From: Ascarosepion bandense
Taxonomy: Eukaryota > Mollusca > Cephalopoda > Sepiida > Sepiidae
DNA length: 64,000 bases
NCBI GenBank assembly: GCA_037127315.1
Contig: JBBBDQ010001616.1
Span: 211,501 to 275,500 of the forward strand
Reading direction: 5' to 3'
Shown: in pieces, positions 52,585 through 64,000 of the stretch
How positions within the stretch are numbered: the first letter of the stretch is position 1
Layout: each line of letters begins with the position of its first letter
Made by a program: the position numbers and the translations under genes
The notes under the pieces: generated by a model
Databases searched by the model: none
Seen by the model: the letters and a program-made list of their open reading frames with translations, nothing else
Told to the model about the DNA's origin: nothing

Positions 52585-52755
52585 GTAGCATCATTCAGTA
52601 ATGAATTAGAACACTCTCGCTACTGGCGTATGAATACACGGTATATCACATGCTAAAAGTTTCTTTACTTCTACCAAGCGCCCATAACTCAGAGGTAGAA
52701 TCGGCGACTGACACCAAGTCGGTCGGGTTTCAATCCTAGGTTAAAAGCAATGGAA
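52585..52755 (+). mobile_element. tRNA-derived SINE, 3'-truncated
   Basis: Leader ('cattcagtaatgaattagaa'), A box ('cataactcagaggtagaatc') and B box ('gggtttcaatcctaggtt') are present; the tail is missing. (TA)n-(TG)n at 52,789-52,858 follows. Confidence 0.87.
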
Positions 52756-52785
52756 AGTCAAAGTCTACCACTTTTGCAGAGTCCT

Positions 52786-52861
<76 letters not shown>

Positions 52862-53074
52862 TAAAAGAAAAATTTCAATATTTAAAACCGTTGAATAGCT
52901 ATTTTTACAAGAAAATCCTCGGTTCTTCAGCAACGGCGAAACGAAAATTTTATTTACTCAAATACAAATGAGACATTGCTGAAGAAGTAAGGATTTCCTG
53001 GTAGAAATGGCTATTCAACAGATTTAAATAACAAAATTTATGTTTTATTTTTTATATTTGACTCTCTAAATAGA

Positions 53075-53180
53075 ATATAATACTTGCATCGAGCTCTCCA
53101 CCTTGATCAATTTTAATATTAATGAAATTAATATTAATTAGGATTGGGTTTTTGAGATTTGATCTGATCATCCTTCAGGA
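53075..53180 (+). repeat. Short unclassified AT repeat, copy 4
   Basis: 'catcgagctctccaccttg', 'attaatattaattaggattg' and 'ggtttttgagatttgatct' match the other three copies. (TA)n follows. Confidence 0.7.
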
Positions 53181-53194
53181 TTTAATATATATAT

Positions 53195-53465
53195 ATTATC
53201 CCCCATCTGTATTTGGGATTTTGGGCTGCCCTTTTTGCTGATGACCATGCATTTGGTTTTCTTGCAGTTTATTTGTAGTCCTTTCCAGTCACTCTTTTCG
53301 GCTATTTTTTGTAGGAGGTCTTATAGTTTCCTTTCCGTGTCTGCTACCAGCACTGTATCATCTGTGTACCTTATGTTGATCAAATTGTAGCCTCCGATGA
53401 CAAATCTAGGCATAACATTTAGGGCCCTTAGAATAGTCTTGCTGTACAAGTTGAACAGATCCGGT
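53195..53465 (-). pseudogene. RTE-like LINE (family A), RT fragment with catalytic box
   Basis: Minus strand: DLFNLYSKTILRALNVMPRF, VIGGYNLINIRYTDDTVLVA, DTERKL, stop, DLLQKIAEKSDWKGLQINCK, KTKCMVISKKGSPKSQIQ. The catalytic box reads YTDD. It is bounded by (GT)-rich sequence at 53,465-53,512 and lies head to head with the next copy. Confidence 0.87.
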
Positions 53466-53524
53466 GTGTGTGTGTGTGTGTATGTGTGTTTGTGTGTGTG
53501 TTTGTGTGTGTATCTTGCCATTAT

Positions 53525-54300
53525 TCGTTATCAAAGCTTAACAACATTAGAAATGTGGATGACACAGTGTTGATAGCAGACGCAGAAAGGAAATTACAGT
53601 AATTCTGACAGAAGTTAATAAAGGAAAGCGAGAAGAAAGGACTAAACATCAATCGTAAGAAGATAGAATGCATGACTGTCAGCAAATAAACAAACCCAAC
53701 ATGCAAACTACAAATTGAAGATGCACCTAAATCAAACAAATACAAACAATTAAATATCTAAAAAGTATTTTAACAGAGAACGGAAAACGCGACCCCGAAG
53801 GTTTATTGGGATAACAAAAATGCCTTCCAAAAGCTAAGCAATGTAACAGCAGGAAAATTTTATTAAAAAAAAAAAGTTCTGAAATGTTATCTACTATTGA
53901 TTCTCATACATGGCTGTGATTGCTTGACAAAATCATTACAGATGAAGACACATGAGGTAACAGAAATGTGGTACTACAGAAGGATACTGAGAATAACATG
54001 GACTGAATACTTAAACAACATCAAACAGAGATAAAATTGTAACAAAAAGAACTCATACATAACATCAGATAAAGATGAAATTTCTAAGGCTCGTGATGAG
54101 AAAAGAGTGCTTGAAAATTTTGACAATCGCAGATTATGTTGAATGCAAGTGGTACGGAGGTAAGTAGAGAAAAACCCCATTAATGAGCTCGTGTGAATGG
54201 TTAAGAAAACAACGATTAGGAGATATAGCAAAAAGACTTTATTAATGTGAAGAGCCATGATCGCCCAAGTCCTGAAGGGACACGGCACATAGAAGAAGAA
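53525..54300 (+). pseudogene. RTE-like LINE (family A), 3' end to terminus
   Basis: Plus strand: NIRNVDDTVLIADAERKLQ, KESEKKGLNINRKKIECMTV, KVLKCYLLLILIHGCDCLTK (the counterpart of the satellite unit), SLQMKTHEVTEMWYYRRILR, ITWTEYLNN, and the end AMIAQVLKGHGT then lysines. There are many stops. It overlaps in element coordinates with the oppositely oriented fragment at 53,195. Confidence 0.85.
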
Positions 54301-54744
54301 AAGCTTACGATACATCTCTCTGTATTGATATGGCGCTGTCGACATCTGGCGAACTGGTTTATTCATTTCTTCACGGTTACAGAGACGTATGTGTTGATGG
54401 CTCTTCATCTTACGCATGAGTAATCGTCATAGTAACGTCGCGACGGTTCTTGTCATAGATTTCTGAACTTTGGCTCCGATGAGCTTTCCTACTGACCCTG
54501 AAAGCTACCTACACCCCGCTATGTGGCCTCTTCCGGTGGGGAAATATTACCTTTTTCCCGGATGAGACCAGCCGTGTTCTTATCAAGACGGAAAACTAGT
54601 TTTTTTTTTGTTTTGTTTTTACAAAACCCCTTCATCTATGCGTTTGCCCTCTTCTTTATCTAACTTTTTTCTTGCTTTATCCATTTGGGATGAGATAATT
54701 ATAAGACACTCTCCCCTAATTATCTCGGCATACTTTAATTCATT
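54301..54744. other. Unassigned sequence
   Basis: Nothing clear; 54,430-54,600 is GC-richer without a good ORF, and a poly-T run follows at 54,600. Confidence 0.4.
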
Positions 54745-55110
54745 CATTCTTCTTTATGTGCCGTGGCCATTCAAGACGTTTTCGATCATAGATTTCAACT
54801 TGCCACTATCCTTTGTCGCTCATAGTAATTTCCTTCTTGGTATCTCTACCAAATCCCGCTCGACATTCCACCTGCTCAAGCCAATCAAATAACTCTCGTG
54901 CCGCTTTCACCTGTCTCTCTTTTCCTCTATCTATTTTGTAAGTCTTAGTTTCTCCAAGCCCTCCGTTCTCATTACCCGATCCGAAAACCTCAACTGTCTC
55001 TCCCTGATGCCAAGCAAAAGTTTCCTTTCCGTTTGCATTCTCTTCAAAACCTTGTCGTTGCTCCTGTTCGAAACATGGTATCCTCAGTATCCTTCTGTGG
55101 AACTAAATTT
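54745..55110 (-). pseudogene. RTE-like LINE (family A) tail joined to the satellite
   Basis: Minus strand, continuing out of the last satellite unit: RLEATKI, stop, FHRRILRIPCFEQEQ, RQGFEENANGKETFAWHQGE, TVEVFGSGNENGGLGETKTY, KIDRGKERQVKAARELFDWL, EQVECRAGFGRDTKKEI. It ends at the element terminus near 54,745. The order and register match single-copy family A elements, so the array sits where the LINE should continue 5'. Confidence 0.87.
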
Positions 55111-58100
55111 TAGTTGCTTCGAGTCTCTTATTCATCTTTGAGAAGATTGTCTAGCATTCGCTGCCATACAGGAGAACAGATACCACATGACATCCCAGTA
55201 CTCTTTTCTTTCTTTATGTTGCTTCGAGTCTCTTCTTCATCTTTGAGAAGATTGTCTAGCATTCGCTGCCATACAGGAGAACAGATACCACATAACATCC
55301 CAGTACTCTTTTCTTTCTTTATGTTGCTTCGAGTCTCTTCTTCATCTTTGAGAAGATTGTCTAGCATTCGCTGCCATACAGGAGAACAGATACCACATAA
55401 CATCCCAGTAATCTTTTCTTTCTTTATGTTGCTTCGAGTCTCTTCTTCATCTTTGAGAAGATTGTCTAGCATTCGCTGCCATACAGGAGAACAGATACCA
55501 CATAACATCCCAGTACTCTTTTCTTTCTTTATGTTGCTTCGAGTCTCTTCTTCATCTTTGAGAAGATTGTCTAGCATTCGCTGCCATACAGGAGAACAGA
55601 TACCACATAACATCCCAGTAATCTTTTCTTTCTTTATGTTGCTTCGAGTCTCTTCTTCATCTTTGAGAAGATTGTCTAGCATTCGCTGCCATACAGGAGA
55701 ACAGATACCACATAACATCCCAGTAATCTTTTCTTTCTTTATGTTGCTTCGAGTCTCTTCTTCATCTTTGAGAAGATTGTCTAGCATTCGCTGCCATACA
55801 GGAGAACAGATACCACATAACATCCCAGTACTCTTTTCTTTCTTTATGTTGCTTCGAGTCTCTTCTTCATCTTTCAGAAGATTGTCTAGCATTCGCTGCC
55901 ATACAGGAGAACAGATACCACATAACATCCCAGTAATCTTTTCTTTCTTTATGTTGCTTCGAGTCTCTTCTTCATCTTTGAGAAGATTGTCTAGCATTCG
56001 CTGCCATACAGGAGAACAGATACCACATAACATCCCAGTACACTTTTCTTTCTTTATGTTGCTTCGAGTCTCTTCTTCATCTTTGAGAAGATTGTCTAGC
56101 ATTCGCTGCCATACAGGAGAACAGATACCACATAACATCCCAGTACTCTTTTCTTTATTTATGTTGCTTCGTGTCTCTTCTTCATCTTTGAGAAGATTGT
56201 CTAGCATTCGTTGCCACAGGAGAACAGATACAACACATAACATCTCAGTACACTTTTCTTCTTTTATGTTTGTTTCTGAGTCTCTTCATCTTTGAGAAGA
56301 TTGTTCAGCATCTGCTGCCATACAGGAGAACAGATACCACATAACATCCCAGTACACTTTTCTTCTTTATGTTGCTTCGAGTCTCTTCTTCATCTTTGAG
56401 AAGATTGTCTACATTCGCTGCCACAGAGAACAGATACCAACATCCTTAAGTAATCTTTTCTTTCTTTATGTTGCTTCGAGTCTCTTCTTCATCTTTGAGA
56501 AGATTGTCTACATCTGCTGCCATACAGGAGAACAGATACCACATAACATCCCACTTTTCTTTCTTTATGTTGCTTCGAGTCTCTTCTTCATCTTTGAGAA
56601 GATTGTTCATCTGCTGCTGCCATACAGGAGAACAGATACCACATAACATCCCAGTAATCTTTTTCTTTCTTTATGTTGCTTCGAGTCTCTTCTTCATCTT
56701 TGAGAAGATTGTCTAGCATTCGCTGCCATACAGGAGAACAGATACCACATATCATCCCAGTAATCTTTTCTTTCTTTATGTTGCTTCGAGTCTCTTCTTC
56801 ATTCTCTTTGAGAAGATTGTCTAGCATTCGCTGCCATACAGGAGAACAGATACCACATAACATCCCCCAGTACTCTTTCTTTATGTTGCTTCTGAGTCTC
56901 TTCTTCATCTTTGAGAAGATTGTCTAGCCTGCTGCCATACAGGAGAACAGATACCACATAACATCCCAGTAATCTTTTCTTTTCTTTATGTTGCTTCGAG
57001 TCTCTTCTTCATCTTTGAGAAGATTGTCTAGCATCGTCATGAAGTATACCATTATAATATCCCAGTACACTTTTCTTTTTTTTTATGTTGCTTCGAGTCT
57101 CTTCTTCATCTTTGAGAAGATTGTCTAGCATTCGCTGCCATACAGGAGAACAGATACCACATAACATCCTACAGTACTCTTTTCTTTATGTTGCTTCGTG
57201 TCTCTTCTTCATCTTTGAGAAGATTGTCTAGCATTCGCTGCCATACAGGAGAACAGATACCACATAACATCCCAGTACACTTTTCTTTCTTTATGTTGCT
57301 TCGAGTCTCTTCTTCTTCTCATCTTTGAGAAGATTGTCTATATCTGCTGCCATACAGAGAACAGATACCACATAACATCCCAGTATTCTTTTCTCTTTTC
57401 TTTATGTTGCTTCGTGTCTCTTCTTCATCTTTGAGAAGATTGTCTACATATCTGCTGCCACAGGAGAACAGATACCACATAACATCCCAGTACTTTTCTT
57501 TCTTTATGTTGCTTCAAAAAGCCTTCTTCATCTTTTGAGAAGATTGTCTAGCATTCGCTGCCACACAGGAGAACAGATACCACATACATCTCAGTACACT
57601 CTTTTCTTTTCTTTATGTTGTCGAGTCTCTTCTTCATCTTTGAGAAGATTGTCTATATATCTGCCGCTACACAGGAGGAACAGATACCACATAACATCCC
57701 AGTAATCTTTTCTTTCTTTATGTTGCTTCGAGTCTCCTCTTCTTCATCTTTGAGAAGATTGTCTAGCATTCGCTGCCATACAGAGAACAGATACCACATA
57801 ACATCCCAGTACTCTTTTCTTTGCATGTTGCTTCGTGTCTCTTCTTCATCTTTGAGAAGACGGTCTTGTATTCTGCTGCCACAGGAGAACAGATACCACA
57901 TAACATCCTCAGTACACTTTTCTTTTCTTTATGTTGCTTCGAGTCTCTTCTTCATCTTTGAGTAGATTGTCTGCTGTTCGCTGCCATACAGGAGAACAGA
58001 CACACATAACATCCCAGTAATCTTTTCTTTCTTTATGTTGCTTCAGAGTCTCCTTTCATCTTTTGAAGATTGTCTAGCATTCGCTGCCATACAGGAGAAC

Positions 58101-61100
58101 AGATACCACACTTAACATCTGAAGTACTTTTCTTTCTTTATGTTGTGAGTCTCTTCTTCATCTTTGAGAAGATTGTCTAGCATTCGCTGCCATACAGGAG
58201 AACAGATACCACATAACATCCCAGTACTCTTTTCTTTATTTATGTTGCTTCGTGTCTCTTCTTCATCTTTGAAGAGAAGATTGTCTAGCATTCGCTGCCA
58301 TACAGGAGAACAGATACCACATAACATCCCAGTACACTTTTCTTTCTTTGTGTTGCTTCGGAGGTCTGCTTCTTCATCTTTTCAGAGAAGATTGTCTAGC
58401 ATTCGCTGCCATACAGGAGAACAGATACCACATAACATCCCAGTACACTTTTCTTTCTTTATGTTGCTTCGAGTCTCTTCTTCATCTTTGAGAAGATTGT
58501 CTAGCATTCGCTGCCCTTACAGGAGAACAGATACCACGCCAACATCCCAGTAATCTTTTCTTTCTTTATGTTGCTTCGAGTCTCTTCTTCATCTTTGAGA
58601 GATTGTCCCACAGCATTCGCTGCCATACAGGAGAACAGATACCACATAACATCCCAGTACTCTTTTTCTTTCTTTATGTTGCTTTGAGTCTCTTCTTCAT
58701 CTTTGAGAAGATGGTCTAGCATTCGCTGCCATACAGGAGAACAGATACCCTCGCATCCCAGTAATCTTTTCTTTCTTTATGTTGCTTCGAGTCTCTTCTT
58801 CATCTTTGAGAAGATTGTCTAGCATTCGCTGCCATACCGGAGAACAGATACCACATATCATCCCAGTAATCTTTTCTTTCTTTATGTTTGCTTCGAGTCT
58901 CTTCTTCATCTTTGAGAAGATTGTCTAGCATTCGCTGCCATACAGGAGAACAGATACCACACATAACATCCCAGTACTCTTTTCTTTCTTTATGTTGCTT
59001 CGAGTCTCTTCTTCATCTTTGAGAAGATTGTCTAGCATTCGCTGCCATACAGGAGAACAGATACCACATAACATCCCAGTAATCTTTTCTTTCTTTATGT
59101 TGCTTCGAGTCTCTTCTTCATCTTTGAGAAGAGATTGTCTAGCATTCGCTGCCATACAGGAGAACAGATACCATAGCATCCCAGTACCCTTTTTTCTTTT
59201 TTTTTTATGTTGCTTCGAGTCTCTTCTTCATCTTTGAGAAGATTGTCTAGCATTGTACCATACAGGAGAACAGATACCACATAACATCCCAGTACTCTTT
59301 CTTTCTTTATGTTGCTTCGTGTCTCTTCTTCATCTTTGAGAAGATTGTCTAGCATTCGCTGCCATACAGGAGAACAGATACCACATAACATCCCAGTACA
59401 CTTTTCTTTCTTTATGTTGCTTCGAGTCTCTTCTTCATCTTTGAGAAGATTGTCTAGCATTCGCTGCCATACAGGAGAACAGATACCACATAACATCCCA
59501 GTACTCTTTTCTTTCTTTATGTTGCTTCGTGTCTCTTCTTCATCTTTGAGAAGATTGTCTAGCATTCGCTGCCATACAGGAGAACAGATACCACATAACA
59601 TCCCAGTACTCTTTTCTTTCTTTATGTTGCTTCGTGTCTCTTCTTCATCTTTGAGAAGATTGTCTAGCATTCGCTGCCATACAGGAGAACAGATACCACA
59701 TAACATCCCAGTACACTTTTCTTTCTTTATGTTGCTTCGAGTCTCTTCTTCATCTTTGAGAAGATTGTCTAGCATTCGCTGCCATACAGAGCCAGATACC
59801 ACATAACATCCCAGTAATCTTTTCTTTCTTTATGTTGCTTCGAGTCTCTTCTTCATCTTTGAGAAGATTGTCTAGCATTCGCTGCCATACAGGAGAACAG
59901 ATACCACATAACATCCCAGTACTCTTTCTTTCTTTATGTTGCTTCGTGTCTCTTCTTCATCTTTGAAGATTGTCCTAGCATTCGCTGCCATACAGGAGAA
60001 CAGATACCACATAACATCCCAGTACTCTTTTCTTTCTTTATGTTGCTTCGTGTCTACTTCTTCATCTTTGAGAAGATTGTCTAGCATTCGCTGCCATACA
60101 GGAGAACAGATACCACATAAGCATCCAGTACCTTTTCTTTCTTTATGTTGCTTCATTGTCTCTTCTTCATCTTTGAGAAGATTGTCTAGCATTCGCTGCC
60201 ATACAGGAGAACAGATACCACATAACATCCCAGTACTCTTTTCTTTCTTTGCTATGTTGCTTCGAGTCTCTTCTTCATCTTTGAGAAGATTGTCTAGCAT
60301 TCGCTGCCATACAGGAGAACAGATACCACATAGCATCCAGTACTCTTTTCTTTCTTTATGTTGCTTCATTGTCTCTTCTTCATCTTTGAGGGTGTCCCAG
60401 CATTCGCTGCCATACAGGAGAACAGATACCACATAACATCCCAGTACACTTTTCTTTCTTTATGTTGCTTCGTGTCTCTTCTTCATCTTTGAGAAGATTG
60501 TCTAGCATTCGCTGCCATACAGGAGAACAGATACCACATAACATCCCAGTACTCTTTTCTTTCTTTATGTTGCTTCGTGTCTCTTCTTCATCTTTGAGAA
60601 GATTGTCTAGCATTCGCTGCCATACCAGGAGAACAGATACCACCTCTTCATCCCAGTACTCTTTTCTTTCTTTATGTTGCTTCGAGTCTCTTCTTCATCT
60701 TGAGAAGATTGTCTAGCATTCGCTGCCATACAGGAGAACAGATACCACATAACATCCCAGTACTCTTTTCTTTCTTTATGTTGCTTCGTGTCTCTTCTTC
60801 ATCTTTGAGAAGATTGTCTAGCATTCGCTGCCATACAGGAGAACAGATACCACATAACATCCCAGTACTCTTTCTTTCTTTATGTTGCTTCGTGTCTCTT
60901 CTTCATCTTTGAAGATTGTCTAGCATTCGCTGCCATACAGGAGAACAGATACCATATAACATCCCAGTACACTTTTCTTTCTTTATGTTGCTTCGTGTCT
61001 CTTCTTCATCTTTGAGAAGATTGTCTAGCATTCATGCCATACAGGAGAACAGATACCACATAGCATCCCAGTACTCTTTCTTTTTTTATGTTGCTTCGTG

Positions 61101-64000
61101 TCTCTTCTTCATCTTTGAGAAGATTGTCTAGCATTCGCTGACATACAGGAGAACAGATACCACATAACATCCCAGTACTCTTTTCTTTCTTTATGTTGCT
61201 TCGTGTCTCTTCTTCATCTTTGAGAAGATTGTCTAGCATTCGCTGCCATACAGGAGAACAGATACCACATAACATCCCAGTACTCTTTTCTTTCTTTATG
61301 TTGCTTCGTGTCTCTTCTTCATCTTTGAGAAGATTGTCTAGCATTCGCTGCCATACAGGAGAACAGATACCACATAACATCAGTACTCTTTTCTTTCTTT
61401 ATGTTGCTTCGTGTCTCTTCTTCATCTTTGAGAAGATTGTCTAGCATTCGCTGCCATACAGGAGAACAGATACCACATAACATCCCAGTACTCTTTTCTT
61501 TCTTTATGTTGCTTCGAGTCTCTTCTTCATCTTTGAGAAGATTGTCCACAGCACATTCGCTGCCATACAGGAGAACAGATACCACATAACATCCCAGTAC
61601 TCTTTTCTTTCTTTATGTTGCTTCGTGTCTCTTCTTCATCTTTGAGAGAGATTGTCTAGCATTCGCTGCCATACAGGAGAACAGATACCACATAACATCC
61701 CAGTACTCTTTTCTTTCTTTATGTTGCTTCGTGTCTCTTCTTCATCTTTGAGAAGATTGTCTAGCATTCGCTGCCATACAGGAGAACAGATACCACATAA
61801 CATCCCAGTACTCTTTTCTTTCTTTATGTTGCTGGTATCCTCTGCTTCATCTTTGAGAAGATTGTCTAGCATTCGCTGCCATACAGGAGAACAGATACCA
61901 CATAACATCCCAGTACTCTTTTCTTTCTTTATGTTGCTTCGAGTCTCTTCTTCATCTTTGAGAAGATTGTCTAGCATTCGCTGCCATACAGGAGAACAGA
62001 TACCACATAACATCCCAGTACTCTTTTCTTTCTTTATGTTGCTTCGTGTCTCTTCTTCATCTTTGAGAAGATTGTCTAGCATTCGCTGCCATACAGGAGA
62101 ACAGATACCACATAACAGCCCAGTACTCTTTTCTTTCTTTATGTTGCTTCGTGTCTCTTCTTCATCTTTGAGAAGATTGTCTAGCATTCGCTGCCATACA
62201 GGAGAACAGATACCACATAACATCCCAGTACTCTTTTCTTTCTTTATGTTGCTTCGAGTCTCTTCCTCATCTTTGAGAAGATTGTCTGGCATTCGCTGCC
62301 ATACAGGAGAACAGATACCACATAACATCAGTACTCTTTTCTTTCTTTATGTTGCTTCGTGTCTCTTCTTCATCATTTGAGAAGATTGTCTAGCATTCGC
62401 TGCCATACAGGAGAACAGATACCACATAACATCCCAGTACTCTTTCTTTCTTTATGTTGCTTCGTGTCTCTTCTTCATCTTTGAGAAGATTGTCTAGCAT
62501 TCGCTGCCATACAGGAGAACAGATACCACATAACATCCCAGTACTCTTTTTCTTTCTTTATGTTGCTTCGTGTCTCTTCTTCATCTTTGAGAAGATTGTC
62601 TAGCATTCGCTGCCATACAGGAGAACGATACCACATAGCATCAGTACTCTTTTCTTTCTTTATGTTGCTTCGTGTCTCTTCTTCATCTTTGAGAAGATTG
62701 TCTAACCTTCATACCATACAGGAGAACAGATACCACATAACATCTAATTACTTTCTTTTCTTTCTTTATGTTGCTTCGAGTCTCTTCTTCATCTTTGAGA
62801 AGATTGTCTAGCATTCGCTGCCATACAGGAGAACAGATACCACATAACATCCCAGTACTCTTTTCTTTCTTTATGTTGCTTCGTGTCTCTTCTTCATCTT
62901 TGAGAAGATTGTCTAGCATTCGCTGCCATACAGGAGAACAGATACCACATAACATCCCAGTACTCTTTTCTTTCTTTATGTTGCTTCGTGTCTCTTCTTC
63001 ATCTTTGAGAAGATTGTCTAGCATTCGCTGCCATACAGGAGAACAGATACCACATAACATCCCAGTACTCTTTTCTTTCTTTATGTTGCTTCGAGTCTCT
63101 TCTTCATCTTTGAGAAGATTGTCTAGCATTCGCTGCCATACAGGAGAACAGATACCACATAACATCCCAGTACTCTTTTCTTTCTTTATGTTGCTTCGAG
63201 TCTCTTCTTCATCTTTGAGAAGATTGTCTAACATTCGCTGCCATACAGGAGAACAGATACCACATAACATCCCAGTACTCTTTTCTTTCTTTATGTTGCT
63301 TCGTGTCTCTTCTTCATCTTTGAGAAGATTGTCTAGCATTCGCTGCCATACAGGAGAACAGATACCACATAACATCCCAGTACTCTTTTCTTTCTTTATG
63401 TTGCTTCGAGTCTCTTCTTCATCTTTGAGAAGATTGTCTAGCATTCGCTGCCATACAGGAGAACAGATACCACATAACATCCCAGTACTCTTTTCTTTCT
63501 TTATGTTGCTTCGAGTCTCTTCTTCAGCTTTGAGAAGATTGTCTAGCATTCGCTGCCATACAGGAGAACAGATACCACATAACATCCCAGTAAACTTTTC
63601 TTTCTTTATGTTGCTTCGAGTCTCTTCTTCATCTTTGAGAAGATTGTCTAGCATTCGATGCCATACAGGAGAACAGATACCACATAACATCCCAGTACTC
63701 TTTTCTTTCTTTATGTTGCTTCGTGTCTCTTCTTCATCTTTGAGAAGATTGTCTAGCATTCGCTGCCATACAGGAGAACAGATACCACATAACATCCCAG
63801 TACTCTTTTCTTTCTTTATGTTGCTTCGAGTCTCTTCTTCATCTTTGAGAAGATTGTCTAGCATTCGCTGCCATACAGGAGAACAGATACCACATAACAT
63901 CCCAGTACTCTTTTATTTCTTTATGTTGCTTCGTGTCTATTTCTTCATCTTTGAGAAGATTGTCAACATTCGCTGCCATACAGGAGAACAGATACCACAT
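55111..64000 (-). repeat. 105-bp satellite array derived from LINE reverse transcriptase
   Basis: The unit runs 'atgttgcttcgagtctcttc', 'ttcatctttgagaagattgt', 'ctagcattcgctgccataca', 'ggagaacagataccacataa', 'catcccagtactcttttctt', 'tcttt' (plus strand). Unit starts at 55,216 and 55,321, and at 55,321 and 55,741, give 105 bp. About 85 unit lengths are present and the array continues beyond the window. One minus frame reads KKRVLGCYVVSVLLYGSEC, stop (TAG for the TGG of Trp), TIFSKMKKRLEAT, stop. This is the family A segment seen once at 5,378-5,452. Long ORFs on both strands (up to 405 codons) are other frames of the repeat. 55.2-56.2 and 61.2-63.9 kb are nearly uniform; 56.2-61.1 kb has many indels. 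Confidence 0.95.

Noticed and set aside
53195..54300. Twin-priming inversion at this head-to-head LINE pair
   Set aside because: The two pieces overlap by roughly 55 residues in element coordinates and differ in sequence, so two separate insertions are more likely.
55114..56295. 393-codon and 371-codon ORFs as repeat-protein genes
   Set aside because: They are open frames of a 105-bp satellite on opposite strands over the same DNA. The ancestral coding frame, related to LINE RT, is a different one and has stops in every unit.
62683..63900. 405-codon minus-strand ORF as a gene
   Set aside because: Same satellite reading. The open frame follows from the unit length being a multiple of three.
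55111..64000. CRISPR-like array
   Set aside because: Units are contiguous with no unique spacers, 105 bp long and derived from a LINE, in a eukaryotic context.

Overview
The window looks like intergenic DNA from a large, repeat-swollen animal genome. The best guess is a coleoid cephalopod, probably an octopus. This is inferred from content: many tRNA-derived SINEs of octopus type, very long (TA)n runs in nearly every kilobase, degenerate non-LTR elements, Penelope-like elements, mariner/Tc1, hAT and Ty3/Gypsy remnants, and overall AT richness. No intact host gene was recognised. Almost every ORF over 60 codons lies in a transposon remnant, a microsatellite or a satellite.

Layout. 1-1.8 kb is a diverged satellite of 28-bp period. 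1.9-9.7 kb holds fragments of two LINE families. Family A is a RTE-like element with an apurinic-type endonuclease and a reverse transcriptase. Family B is a Jockey/CR1-like element whose 3' end reads like 'cagtggcagtaaaatgcctt' followed by 'gcttggggcgatatgatt'. The same stretch has an LTR nested in a family A copy, a head-to-tail SINE trimer and tRNA-SINEs. 10-15 kb has hAT-like copies (one interrupted by another element), a 137-bp tandem repeat in an LTR-like block, a Tc1 transposase remnant and a long hairpin. 15-21 kb has tRNA-SINEs, a 43-bp minisatellite and several copies of a composite SINE with a 5S rRNA-like head and a tRNA-like body. 21.5-23.2 kb is a mariner gene split by a LINE. 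24.4-26.3 kb has tandem copies of LINE tails. 27.6-31.7 kb has two large inverted repeats, a mariner MITE, a Penelope remnant and a solo LTR. 33-39 kb has further Penelope-like remnants and a second LTR with a perfect target duplication. 40.9-50.3 kb is dominated by one dead Ty3/Gypsy element on the minus strand, cut apart by at least three LINEs and two MITEs. 50.3-55.1 kb is mostly family A LINE.

55.1-64.0 kb, running off the window edge, is a tandem array of a 105-bp unit, about 85 unit lengths. Read on the minus strand, the unit is a piece of the family A reverse transcriptase C-terminal region. The array joins, in register, to the remaining LINE tail at 54.75-55.11 kb. It therefore appears to have grown by tandem amplification inside a LINE copy. 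This satellite birth from a LINE coding segment, and the 5S-tRNA composite SINE, are the two most interesting items.

None of the elements looks active: all have stops, frameshifts, truncations or lost catalytic residues. Family and clade names come from recognition of translated motifs by eye, not from searches.
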